Notes under the pieces: model-generated
Told to the model about the DNA's origin: nothing
What the model saw: the letters and a program-made list of their open reading frames with translations, nothing else
Database searches by the model: none
Shown: positions 8,895-17,600 of the stretch, in pieces
How positions within the stretch are numbered: the stretch's first letter is position 1
Layout of the letters: each line of letters opens with the position of its first letter
Assembly: GCA_044450785.1 (NCBI GenBank)
Contig: JBIOJM010000022.1
Location: 1-50,847, forward strand
Length of the DNA: 50,847 nucleotides
Origin: JBIOJM01 sp044450785
Lineage (GTDB): Bacteria; Planctomycetota; Planctomycetia; Isosphaerales; Isosphaeraceae
Direction of reading: 5' to 3'
Position numbers and translations under genes: made by a program

Positions 8895-9761
8895 ATGAAC
8901 TACAGGCGAGTCTTGCTTCTGCAGACAATTCTTGCGTTCTCAAGCCCCGCGTTTGCCCAGCAACCACAGAACCGAGCCGGACACCCCGGCGGCGGGGCCG
9001 GTCATCCTGGTCAATCTCACCCAGGACAAGGCCAGCAACACCACACGATGACACCGGAGATGCTCCATGAGCACATGATGCAGCAATTCTGGTACGACCA
9101 AGTGCTGCTCAACGAGATGTTCACCATGCGAACGCCGAGACGAGGTCATACTCAACCGCACCAAGGCGCCGGCCAACCCCAGCCCAGCACGAACCAACCT
9201 CAGCCCGGAGAGAGCCGACACGAGGCGTCGAAGCAGACGGATTCAAGGCAACAGGCGAAGTCCCACTCGACCGGCTCGGAGCAAGAGCAGTCGAACCCGA
9301 CGAGAGGGACGAAGGCCCACCAGGCAGAGGAAACGTCCCGAGAACGACAACACCATCGGGACCAGCCGATCCGAAAGACTCATCCGCGCGAGGCGAGCCC
9401 TGCGAATAAACACCCGCTGGCGGCGGACCAGGGAACGATTGGGCTCCTCCGCACAGTGCACACGAGACTCCAAAAGGCGGACGCCGACTACGGTGGACAT
9501 CGTGTGCGGGCGATGGAGCACATCGGGGCCGCGCTAAGCCATTTGGGAGCCACTTCTCCCGTCATTCCGAGCTTGGCAATCGGCGCTGGCAACTTACCTC
9601 AATCGCAATCCGACCAGCTCCTGCGCGACGCCATCCATACGTTGAGTCGGACGGAACTGTCGGTGGGGGCAGGTGCCCACGCCGCTCCATACCACCATAG
9701 CGCGCGCGTCGCCGTTGCCGAGGCGATCCGTGAGCTTCACATCGCCCTGAGAATCCGCTGA
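8895..9761 (+). CDS. Exported low-complexity protein, function unknown
   Basis: ATG 8895 is chosen because GAAGGAGT lies just before it and because it opens a classic signal peptide (MNYRRVLLLQTILAFSSPAFAQ, cut after AFA). The mature protein has a Gly/His/Gln-rich segment (residues 25-50), a short MTPEMLHEHMMQQFWYDQ helix, a long disordered Gln/Ser/His/Glu-rich linker (about 85-185) and a C-terminal helical domain (about 190-288) containing MEHIGAALSHLG and VAEAIRELHIAL. The tail resembles small helical planctomycete domains of unknown role. Likely periplasmic or surface located. No enzyme motif is visible. Confidence 0.75.
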   Translation: MNYRRVLLLQTILAFSSPAFAQQPQNRAGHPGGGAGHPGQSHPGQGQQHHTMTPEMLHEHMMQQFWYDQVLLNEMFTMRTPRRGHTQPHQGAGQPQPSTNQPQPGESRHEASKQTDSRQQAKSHSTGSEQEQSNPTRGTKAHQAEETSRERQHHRDQPIRKTHPREASPANKHPLAADQGTIGLLRTVHTRLQKADADYGGHRVRAMEHIGAALSHLGATSPVIPSLAIGAGNLPQSQSDQLLRDAIHTLSRTELSVGAGAHAAPYHHSARVAVAEAIRELHIALRIR

Positions 9762-9953
9762 GGGGTGTGTGCAATTCCCCCGCGCCCATGAGGATTACTG
9801 CGGGCCCGGCAAGACGAATCGACCGCGCCCGCTCGGCTACGCCTCCGCCGCGGCGACATCTCATCTCAGATGCGGTGGGAGTCGCGGACGGCACAACTCT
9901 GCACGTCCGGAGAACCCGCGCTAAACCCTCGAAACACCCCGTAAATTTATACG

Positions 9954-9997
9954 CTTTTTCCGGGACGTCGCCCGGAAAAAGTGGCCCCTTCGGGGCC
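9954..9997. terminator. Two successive perfect hairpins, possible transcription end
   Basis: CTTTTTCCGGG (9954-9964) pairs with CCCGGAAAAAG (9971-9981) around the loop ACGTCG, an 11-bp perfect stem. Directly after it GGCCCC (9983-9988) pairs with GGGGCC (9992-9997). There is no T-run behind the second hairpin, so as a plus-strand intrinsic terminator it is atypical. It lies 190 bp after the secreted-protein gene and just before the tandem array. It may instead be a repeat-family structure. Confidence 0.4.
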
Positions 9998-10050
9998 GTT
10001 GGTTGCAAAGACTCGCAGGGAGACCTGTCCGGCGAACGGCGGGGTCGGGA

Positions 10051-10360
10051 GACCCGCGCCGAGCGCGGCAGTGGCGGAAGACCCGCGCCGAGCGCGGCAG
10101 CGGCGGGGTCCGGAGACCCGCGCGGAGCGCTGTCGCGGCGAGGTCGGGAGACCCGCGCCGAGCGCTGTCGCGGCGGGGTCGGGAGACCCGCGCCGAGCGC
10201 GGCAGTGGCGGGAGACCCGCGCCGAGCGCGGCAGCGGCGGGGTCAGGAGACCCGCGCCGAGCGCAATCGCGGCGGCGACCCTTCGGGTGCCCGGCGACCC
10301 GCGCCGACCGCAATCGCGGCGGCGACCCTTCGGGTGCCCGGCGACCCGCGCCGAGCGCGA
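10051..10360. repeat. GC-rich tandem array, nine units of about 28-47 bp
   Basis: The core GACCCGCGCCGAGCGC recurs nine times (first at 10051, last at 10343), with minor variants. Units differ by what follows the core: GGCAGTGGCGG, GGCAGCGGCGGGGTC, TGTCGCGGCGAGGTC, or AATCGCGGCGGCGACCCTTC in the last long units, so unit length varies in steps. The array is flanked by a 13-bp direct repeat AGACTCGCAGGGA (10009-10021 and 10368-10380). All six frames stay open across parts of it, giving Arg/Pro/Ala-rich spurious ORFs. It ends 21 bp before the MazF-like stop codon. Confidence 0.85.
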
Positions 10361-10380
10361 GTAAGGCAGACTCGCAGGGA

Positions 10381-10719
10381 TCACGCCGGCTCGCAGTCCG
10401 AGCCCATCATGTTCCCGAGGGCTTTGACGAAGCTGCGCCACCGCTCACCATCGAGCGTCCCGAGATGGTCGCCCAACTCTTGACGCCGGATGGAAAAGAG
10501 GGATTCGCCTTGCGCCACGCAGTTCTTGCTTAACCCGAACTCCCCGGCTCGGAATGGGACGCAGTGCGGTTGTTTCGATCGTTCCTCGAACCGCTTGGAG
10601 GTGATCAGGACGGCCGCGACCCAGTTGCCGCGGTTGAGCTCTTCGCGGGAGACGACCACGACTGCGTGCGGCTCCATCTCCTCGAAGTCGGCGAGGTCAA
10701 TCTCACCGGGTCGGATCAT
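10381..10719 (-). CDS. PemK/MazF-family toxin (endoribonuclease-like)
   Basis: The 112-residue product begins MIRPGEIDLADF and has the compact SH3-like barrel pattern of this family: PHAVVVVSREELNRGNWVAA for the first strands and V..VLITSKRF, then GLSKNCVAQGESLFSI, which aligns with the conserved 'S.a...q......l' segment before the final helix. MazF toxins cut mRNA and are held in check by the cognate antitoxin. The ATG overlaps the antitoxin stop by 4 bp (ATGA), so translation is coupled. Length is normal; it looks intact. Confidence 0.82.
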   Translation of the reverse strand: MIRPGEIDLADFEEMEPHAVVVVSREELNRGNWVAAVLITSKRFEERSKQPHCVPFRAGEFGLSKNCVAQGESLFSIRRQELGDHLGTLDGERWRSFVKALGNMMGSDCEPA

Positions 10720-10931
10720 GCCTCCTCCATCAGACGGGCCTTGGCGTTCTTCTTCGCGGCCCGCAGGAACACCGCGCGCTCGCTCCGGTCCTCCTCGTCC
10801 AAGAGCAGCCGCTCAAAGACCTCGGCACTGACGAGCACGTAGGCTCGGTGCGTCTCCGGGTCCATCAATCGAACGGGAGAATCGCCGGCCTGCTCAACGG
10901 CCTGCTTAAGTTCGGGGGTCAGCGTATCCAT
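10716..10931 (-). CDS. Antitoxin of the MazF-like pair, 71 aa
   Basis: A small acidic protein (MDTLTPELKQAVEQAGDSPV start, then DPETHRAYVLVSAEVFERLL) of the type that precedes MazF-like toxins in planctomycetes and cyanobacteria. The central part should dimerise and bind the operator, and the Lys/Arg-rich helix at the end (FLRAAKKNAKARLMEEA) should wrap the toxin. GAGGAG precedes the ATG at 10931. The gene is first in the operon. A promoter with an extended -10 element lies 60-70 bp upstream. The last 20 residues recur as a fragment at 21379-21446. Confidence 0.8.
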   Translation of the reverse strand: MDTLTPELKQAVEQAGDSPVRLMDPETHRAYVLVSAEVFERLLLDEEDRSERAVFLRAAKKNAKARLMEEA

Positions 10932-10951
10932 GGGGGCTCCTCACTCTTTGT

Positions 10952-11040
10952 CCCGGCCGTCCGTGATCCGCGCGACGTCACTCTCGGTTTATTTTACCAG
11001 AAGGAGGTTTGGTGGTGGCCAATGTCGAGTCCGCACGGTC
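10952..11040 (-). promoter_or_regulatory. Promoter block of the toxin-antitoxin operon (dispersed copy A)
   Basis: On the minus strand TGGTAAAAT (10991-10999) is an extended -10 element, correctly placed ahead of the antitoxin start at 10931. The surrounding 89 bp match 21272-21360 at roughly 80% identity with no gaps. The second copy has TGGTATAAT at the same place. Conservation of a non-coding promoter block in front of two different gene pairs suggests a shared operator or a mobile promoter cassette. Confidence 0.65.
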
Positions 11041-11084
11041 GTAAACGGCGACCAGCCACGGCCTGTCTTGCCATCGGAAGGATC

Positions 11085-11129
<45 letters not shown>

Positions 11130-11293
11130 TTGCGAAATCTTCAGCAGTAGCATGTGGAGTGGATACAAGAGAGAATTGCGCCAGTAGGATGTCGGATGGA
11201 AATCGCGTCTAGCCGACGAACCGGTTGGGCTCGGGGGCTCGATGCGATAGCCCTCGGGCGATCCGCGATGATGCGTCCGTCTTCGGGGGTAGC

Positions 11294-12514
11294 ATGCAGA
11301 AGATCGTCATCGACAAACCCTATCAGTTCGTTCCGCCCCATCGCGGCGGGTTCTGGCCGGTCTTGTTCCGTCCCTTGATCCGGCCGTATCTGTCGAAGGC
11401 ATGGGGGGTGACCAAGGTTGAGTTCGTCGGCGTCGAAGCCCTTCGCACGGCAATTCGCGACGGCGCGAGCGTCGTGCTTGTGCCGAACCACTGCCGGCCG
11501 AGCGATCCGATGGTCGTCAGCTTGCTCGGGTTTGAGTCGGGCACGGCGAGCTATACCATGGCGAGCTGGCACCTCTTCATGGGCGACCGTCTCACCGCCT
11601 GGATCCTGAGGCGGATCGGCGCCTTCAGCGTCTATCGCGAGGGTCTCGATCGCACGGCACTCAAGGCCGCGATCGAGCTTCTGGCCGAGGCCAAACGGCC
11701 GCTCGTGATCTTCGCGGAGGGGATCGTCACCCGGTCAAATGACCGGCTTGCCGCGTTCAACGAAGGTCCCGCATTCATCGCACGGTCGGCGGCCAAACAG
11801 CGGGCGAAGACCGAGCCGGGGGCGCGCACCGTGCTGGTCCCGGTCGCGCTGCAATACCGCTTCCTCGGCCGGCTCGAGGAGAGCGCGGCTCCGGTCATCG
11901 ACCGCATCGAGACCCGCCTGACCTGGGAGCCCCGCCGCGAGCTCCCCCTAATTGATCGGCTCCAGCGCATCGGTAACGCGCTGCTCGGCCTCAAGGAACT
12001 CGAGCTGGTCGGGGAAGTCCGGCCCGGCGGGCTCAATGAGCGGCTGACCCGGCTCGTTGACGACATCCTCGTGCCGCTGGAAGCCGAGTGGAAGATCAAG
12101 AAGCGCGAGCGCGACGTGCCCGGACGGGTGCGCAGTCTCCGGGCCGCGATTCTCCCCGACCTGGTGGAGGGCAGTGTCACCGATGCCGAGCGCGAACGGC
12201 GCTGGAGGCAGCTCGCGCGGCTCTACCTGGCGCAGCAGCTCTCGCTCTACCCGGCCGGCTACCTCGAAGGCAGCCCGAGCGTCGAGCGGGTGCTCGAAAC
12301 GGTCGAGCGGCTGGAAGAGGACCTGACCGATGTCGCGACGGTGCATCGCCCGCTGGCTGTCACCGTCCACGTCGGCGAGCCGATCGAAGTCGGGACGAGC
12401 GACCAGGCACTGGCTGCGCTGATGGAACAGGTTCGTACGCGGATCGAGACCATGCTCGGCATCGAGACCGAGACCCCAACCGGCCCGGCCCGGGCCGATC
12501 AGGAGGGACGATGA
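11294..12514 (+). CDS. PlsC-type phospholipid/glycerolipid acyltransferase
   Basis: The 406-residue product has the acyltransferase motifs of 1-acylglycerol-3-phosphate acyltransferases: motif I VPNHCRPSDP (NHxxxxD, near residue 78), and motif III FAEGIVTR (EGxxxR) near residue 148. The first 230 residues form the catalytic domain. The remaining 170, rich in Arg and Glu, are longer than in a standard PlsC and look helical. I start at ATG 11294 (MQKIVIDKPYQF) because the upstream part of the frame is Arg/Ser-rich and includes intergenic DNA. It overlaps the PAP2 gene by 4 bp, so the two likely act in one lipid pathway at the membrane. Confidence 0.85.
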   Translation: MQKIVIDKPYQFVPPHRGGFWPVLFRPLIRPYLSKAWGVTKVEFVGVEALRTAIRDGASVVLVPNHCRPSDPMVVSLLGFESGTASYTMASWHLFMGDRLTAWILRRIGAFSVYREGLDRTALKAAIELLAEAKRPLVIFAEGIVTRSNDRLAAFNEGPAFIARSAAKQRAKTEPGARTVLVPVALQYRFLGRLEESAAPVIDRIETRLTWEPRRELPLIDRLQRIGNALLGLKELELVGEVRPGGLNERLTRLVDDILVPLEAEWKIKKRERDVPGRVRSLRAAILPDLVEGSVTDAERERRWRQLARLYLAQQLSLYPAGYLEGSPSVERVLETVERLEEDLTDVATVHRPLAVTVHVGEPIEVGTSDQALAALMEQVRTRIETMLGIETETPTGPARADQEGR

Positions 12515-13221
12515 ACGTCAATCAGCCTCTGACGGCGCGGCGAAGCGGCCGGGCGCGGGCAATCGCGCTCCGCATGGCGGCCATGGCGGTGGCCCTCGGC
12601 CTGTGGTATTGGAGCCAGTCGCTGATCGGTGCGCGCGGCTTCCCCGAAAGGGGCGTGGGCGACGGCCTCCATCAACTCACCGCGGGCATTCATCGATGGC
12701 TCGAGGCGGTCCCCGTACGCGCGGATTGCCTGCTCGTGCTGAGCTCTCTGGTCATCGACGGAGTCGGGATCTTTCTGCTGGCGAGCAGCCTGTTCGGGCC
12801 TACCGTCCGCCCGTTCCTCGGCTTGTTCATCATCTTCGTGCTCCGGCAGGCCATGCAAGGACTCACGTCATTGCCGCCGCCCGACGGGATGATCTGGCGA
12901 CATCCCGGAGTGCCCTCGATGCTCGTCACTTACGGCGTCACCACCGACCTCTTCTTCTCCGGCCACACGGCGATCGCGGTGTGGGGCGGCCTCGAGATCA
13001 GCCGGCTGCCGTTCCGAGGCGCCGCCCTGCTCGGCCTGCTCGTTGCGCTCTTCGAGGCGACCACGGTGATCATCCTCCGCGCGCACTACACGATGGACGT
13101 CTTCACCGGGGTCGTCGTGGCGCTCCTGGTCAACGCCTACGCCGATCGTTGGGCTCGCCCGATCGATCAGTGGCTCGATCGCCTCGCGTCGTCCTCTGGG
13201 GTGGGTAGCACGACGAAGTGA
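12511..13221 (+). CDS. PAP2-superfamily membrane phosphatase
   Basis: The 236-residue integral membrane protein has about five hydrophobic segments and the split PAP2 signature: LFFSGHTAIAVWG (SGHT, near residue 150) and RAHYTMDVFTG (HxxxD, near residue 193). The spacing matches the PAP2_C/sphingomyelin-synthase-like branch rather than the classical one, whose first KxxxxxxRP motif is not evident. The enzyme would remove phosphate from a lipid phosphate or transfer a head group. ATG 12511 overlaps the acyltransferase stop (ATGA) and has AGGAGGGA upstream. The pair probably makes and then dephosphorylates or modifies the same lipid. Confidence 0.82.
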   Translation: MNVNQPLTARRSGRARAIALRMAAMAVALGLWYWSQSLIGARGFPERGVGDGLHQLTAGIHRWLEAVPVRADCLLVLSSLVIDGVGIFLLASSLFGPTVRPFLGLFIIFVLRQAMQGLTSLPPPDGMIWRHPGVPSMLVTYGVTTDLFFSGHTAIAVWGGLEISRLPFRGAALLGLLVALFEATTVIILRAHYTMDVFTGVVVALLVNAYADRWARPIDQWLDRLASSSGVGSTTK

Positions 13222-13315
13222 GGCACGCCCACCTCCTTGGAAATGCTCGACCGACCCTGCGGTTCAATCATGCCCGCTGGGCGGTCAAACAGCCGCCGTG
13301 GCCACGAACGGCCGA

Positions 13316-13969
13316 TCACGATGTCACTCGGCCGGGGGACGTGTGCTTCCGTCGAGCCCAGGCAACGCCCCCGATCCCCACCAGCAGCACGCTCAGAGCC
13401 GTCGGCTCGGGAATCGAAAGCGGGTCGATCGTCAGAGTCGAGACGAGATCGTTGTCGTGGCCTCCGGTCACAAGAGCTTGCACGTGGATTCGATCGGGAT
13501 GGGCGATTAAATCCAGGAGCGGTTGGGGGATATCCAAACTCGGAGAGGGCGAATATGGGAAAAAACCGGCCGAAGCGCCTGTCCCGCTGTAGCCCCCGTG
13601 GAGGTCGCTCGACGTCAAATTCCCATTGACGCTGCCACTGATGGGAACTGTAACACCGATCTGGACCCAGACGCTGCCGGTACCCGAAGGGCCACTCGGC
13701 ACATAGGTCCCAACATACACATAGCCCGTACTATTCAAAGAGCTTGAGTTGTTCGTCCCGAACAAAGTGCTGTACGGGGAGTTCAGGGAGGTCGAATCGA
13801 GGCTGTAAGTGCCGCCTTTGGATAGATCAACGGATATTCCTGTTCCGACACTCACCCAGGGGGCACCGTAGACCTCGGCGACGTATTGGATCGGGTCTGC
13901 CAGCGCCTCCGAGTTCAGGCCGGCGATGAAGGCGAGGCTCAAGAGGCAGGCAGCGGGTCCGAGCTTCAT
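13316..13969 (-). CDS. PEP-CTERM sorting-domain protein
   Basis: The product has an N-terminal signal peptide (MKLGPAACLLSLAFIAGLNS, cut near EALA) and ends with a canonical PEP-CTERM domain: PEPTALSVLLVGIGGVAWAR followed by RK. Exosortase recognises such tails and anchors the protein outside the cell. The body (about 160 residues) is Ser/Gly/Thr-rich and beta-strand-like, with no catalytic motif. ATG 13969 is preferred over 13981 because GGAAGG sits right before it. No exosortase gene lies in the window. A second PEP-CTERM protein lies at 40621-41466. Confidence 0.88.
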   Translation of the reverse strand: MKLGPAACLLSLAFIAGLNSEALADPIQYVAEVYGAPWVSVGTGISVDLSKGGTYSLDSTSLNSPYSTLFGTNNSSSLNSTGYVYVGTYVPSGPSGTGSVWVQIGVTVPISGSVNGNLTSSDLHGGYSGTGASAGFFPYSPSPSLDIPQPLLDLIAHPDRIHVQALVTGGHDNDLVSTLTIDPLSIPEPTALSVLLVGIGGVAWARRKHTSPGRVTS

Positions 13970-13995
13970 GGTGCCTTCCATGGCTACCGGGTGAT

Positions 13996-14454
13996 GTGAA
14001 CGGTCGCACGACGCGGATCATTGCCGACAACAAGCAATGCGTCAAGCCTGAATCCCCCGCCCAAAGGAGGTCCTTGAGGCTGGAGCGGGTTGGGGACGAG
14101 GATGTCGAGCATCGGGCCAACTTCCTCGAAAAGCCCACGACCTACATGGGCCGTCACGTCGCGAGCCTTGAGGTACGATGGCCGGCTGAAGGCAAGGCCA
14201 AGACGCTCCTGAACCGTGTCGATATCAAAGACATTTCGAGATTCAGCAGAGCCTTCCCGAACGGGCTCTACGCCGTTTTGAAGTACGAGGAGCCCGACAA
14301 GGATGAGAACGGAGCGGGATCGCGCGTCCATTATCTGGTCGTCGACAATGCGGGAAACATCCTCGACCGGCTATTCTTCCACCATCTTGACAAGAGCCTG
14401 ATTGATGGAGTTGAACCCTTGCCGGCAGGCGGCTTTCCGGAAGAGTTACAATGA
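13996..14454 (+). CDS. Hypothetical protein, 152 aa
   Basis: Not recognised. The second half is protein-like: ISRFSRAFPNGLYAVLKYEE, then VHYLVVDNAGNILDRLFFHH, with high GC at third positions. The first 40 residues are less convincing, so the true start may be internal. An opposite frame (13984-14331, 115 aa, starting MDARSRSVLILVG with a hydrophobic N-terminus) covers the same DNA and cannot be excluded. I favour the plus strand on codon usage and on its closeness to the following gene. Confidence 0.4.
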   Translation: MNGRTTRIIADNKQCVKPESPAQRRSLRLERVGDEDVEHRANFLEKPTTYMGRHVASLEVRWPAEGKAKTLLNRVDIKDISRFSRAFPNGLYAVLKYEEPDKDENGAGSRVHYLVVDNAGNILDRLFFHHLDKSLIDGVEPLPAGGFPEELQ

Positions 14455-14643
14455 TCGATCGGATCTCACTTGAACGACGTCATCCGTTCGATTCAACTAC
14501 TCCTCATGATCGACTGGGTGAGACAAACCGGAGGTCTGGGGAAGACTCATCGGGGGAATCCCGGCTCTGAGATCGAGAGTCTGGCGCGTACGCCGCTGAT
14601 CGCACAAGCGGTTCTAGCCCACCCGTACAAGGGGACCACTCTG

Positions 14644-17600
14644 ATGACGCTTCGCACGCTCGCGCGGTGGCTTGTGACCGGCCTTCTGCTCGCAAGCGCC
14701 AAGGGCGCCGGGGCCGGCGATCCGCCGGCGCAGCCGGTCGACGCCGACTACACCGCGAAGATCCGCGAGTACACGACAGAGCCGTTCTTCCTCACCGAGC
14801 TCGTTGACCACCTACCCTCGTCGGACACCGTCCCCTCGCCGCGGAAGGCGCTGGGCTATGTCGTCGGCACGCCCGAGAAACTCACGTACACGAAGGACAT
14901 CAACGCCTACTTCCGCGCGCTGGCCGCGGCGTCCCCGCGGGTGAAGGTGTGGACCATCGGCAAGAGCGAGGAGGGCCGCGAGATGATTCTTGCGGCCGTC
15001 TCCAGCGAGGAGAACCTCGGGCGGCTCGACCGTTACAAACAGATCACCGCGAAGCTCGCCGACCCCCGCAAGACGACGGATGCCGAGCGGGCCGACCTGG
15101 TGCGCGAGGCCAAGCCGTTCTACTGGCTCTCCGGCTCGATTCACTCGCCGGAGACCGGCTCGCCCGAGATGCTCATGGAGCTGGCCTACCGACTCGCCGT
15201 CGAAGACTCGGCGCACGTCCAGGCGATCCGGAAGAACCTGATCGTCCTGATCACGCCTGTCGTGGAGGTTGACGGCCACGACCGGATGGTCGACATCTAT
15301 CGCTACCGGAAGGCGAACCCGGGCAAGCAGGCGCCGGGGCTGGTGTACTGGGGCAAGTACGTTGGCCACGACAACAACCGCGACGCGATGGGCCTGGCAC
15401 TGGCGCTGTCGAATGTGATGATGAAAACCTTTCTGGAATGGCACCCGCAGGTCTTTCACGACCTGCACGAGTCTGTGCCATACCTCTACACGTCGACCGG
15501 CACGGGCCCGTATAACTCATGGCTGGACCCGATCGTGGTCAGCGAGTGGCAAAAGCTCGCTTACCACGAGATCGAGGGGATGACCCGGCGCGGCGTGCCG
15601 GGCGTTTGGACGCATGGGTTTTACGATGGCTGGGCCCCGAACTACATGTTCTACATCGCCAACGGCCACAACGCGATCGGCCGCTTTTACGAGACTTTCG
15701 GCAACGGCGGGGCCGACACTCGCGAGCGCAAGCTCCCCGACTCCATGACCTCGCGCACCTGGTACCGGCCCAACCCGCCTTTGCCGCGGGTCAAGTGGTC
15801 GTTGCGCAACAATATCAACATGCAGCAGAGCGCCTTGCTGCTCGCGCTCCGGTACGTGGCGGACAACCGCGAGGAGTTCCTGAACAACTTCGCGCTCAAG
15901 TCGAAGCGCTCCGTCGCCAAGGCGAAGACGGAGGGCCCGGCCGCCTGGATCATCCCCAACGACGGCAAGCGCCCCGCCCTGGCCGCGCAGCTCGCGCGGC
16001 TGCTGCAACGCCAGGGGGCGGAGGTCCACCGTCTCGATCGCGAGACGGAGGTCAAGGTTGCGAAGCCGTCGCCCGCCCGCGGACGGCCGACCGCCCAACC
16101 GTCGGGCGATGCGGCCTCGGAGTCGAAGGCCGAAGCGACCAAACCGCAGGCTCAAAAAGTCGCGGCGGGCAGCTTCGTGGTGCGGATGGATCAGCCCTAC
16201 AGCCGGATGGTCGACATGATGCTCGACACCCAGTACTACTCGACCACCGACCCACGCCCCTACGACGACACCGGCTGGACCTTCGGCCCCCTTCGAAATG
16301 TCGTGACCTGGCGAGTCGTCGATCCGTCGATCCTCGAGGTCCCGATGACGCTCATCGACGGCGAGGTCCGCGCGGCCGGAGGCGTCGAGGGAAACGGCTA
16401 CGCCTGGTTCGTGCTCAACGCCAACGCCGAGCCGGCCCTCGCCTCGCTCCGCTTTCGGCTGAAGGACGTCAAGGTGTTCGCGGCCGAGGAGCCGTTCGAG
16501 GTTGAGGGCGTCAAGTACAGCGCCGGCTCCTTCCTGATCCCGTCCTCGGGAAACCCCGAAGACCTCCGCTCGCAACTCACGTCGGCAACCGTGTCGCTCG
16601 GGCTGCGCGCGCGCGCCGTCGGCAGCGAGATCAAGGTGAAGCGCCACCCGGTCTCAGTGCCGAGGATCGCCTTGCTCCATACCTGGGTCAACACGCAGGA
16701 CGACGGTTGGTTCCGACTGGCCCTGGACGAATGCGAAGTGCCATACGCATACATCTCCGACCAGGATATCCGCGCCACGCCCGACCTGAAGGCGAAGTAC
16801 GACGTGATTATCTTTCCCCCCGTAACGTCGAGTCTCCCGACCTTGATCAACGGCGTCCGCAAGCGCCTGCTCGACGACGGTTCCGACTTCGGCGGCCCGG
16901 TCCCATTCAAGTCCAGCGAGCTGACCCCGAACCTCGGGGGTGTCGACGACTCGGACGATATCCGCGGCGGCCTGGGTTTTGACGGGCTGGCCCACCTGAA
17001 GACGTTCGTGGAGAACGGCGGCGTCTTCGTCCCGGTCACCGCGAGTGCCAGTCTGCCTGTGGGGCTCGGCATGGTCGAGCACGTCACGATCGCCGAGACG
17101 CGCCAGCTTCAGGCCAATGGGTCCGTCCTCCGCGCGGGGGTGCAGGACAAACGGAGCCCGATCGCCTACGGCTACGACGACACAGTCGCGCTCTACTTCA
17201 ACCAGGCCCCGGTCTTCCGCCTCTCGCTGACTGGGTTCGGCGGCGGTGGCCGGGGCGGAGCCGGAGGACCGGGTGGTGAGAGCGCCGGGCGGACGACAGG
17301 TCGCGGGTCGGCGACCGACCCGGACATCCCACAAGGTCGCCCGCTCCGTGAGTTCGAGCGCGAGCCGACGCTCAAGCCCGCCGAGCGCGAGCTCCATATC
17401 GAGCCCGAGCTGCGAGAGTTCCTCGCCGGCACGATCCTACCCCCGAGGATGTGGCCGCGCGTGGTCGTCCGCTGGTCGGACGAAAAGGACCTCTGGGTCA
17501 GCGGCATGCTCGCGGGGGGCTCAGAGCTCGCGGGGACGCCCGCGGTCATCGACGTGCCGCTCGGGAAGGGTCACATCGTCCTCTTCGGCAACAACCCGAT

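Noticed and set aside
9562..10441. Several ORFs across the GC tandem array (148, 164, 130 and 238 codons)
   Set aside because: They only translate the repeat unit into Arg/Pro/Ala strings and differ in every frame; no ribosome binding sites.
15517..16647. 376-codon minus-strand ORF within the M14-S9 gene
   Set aside because: Lies wholly inside a gene with intact motifs on the plus strand and shows no recognisable domain.
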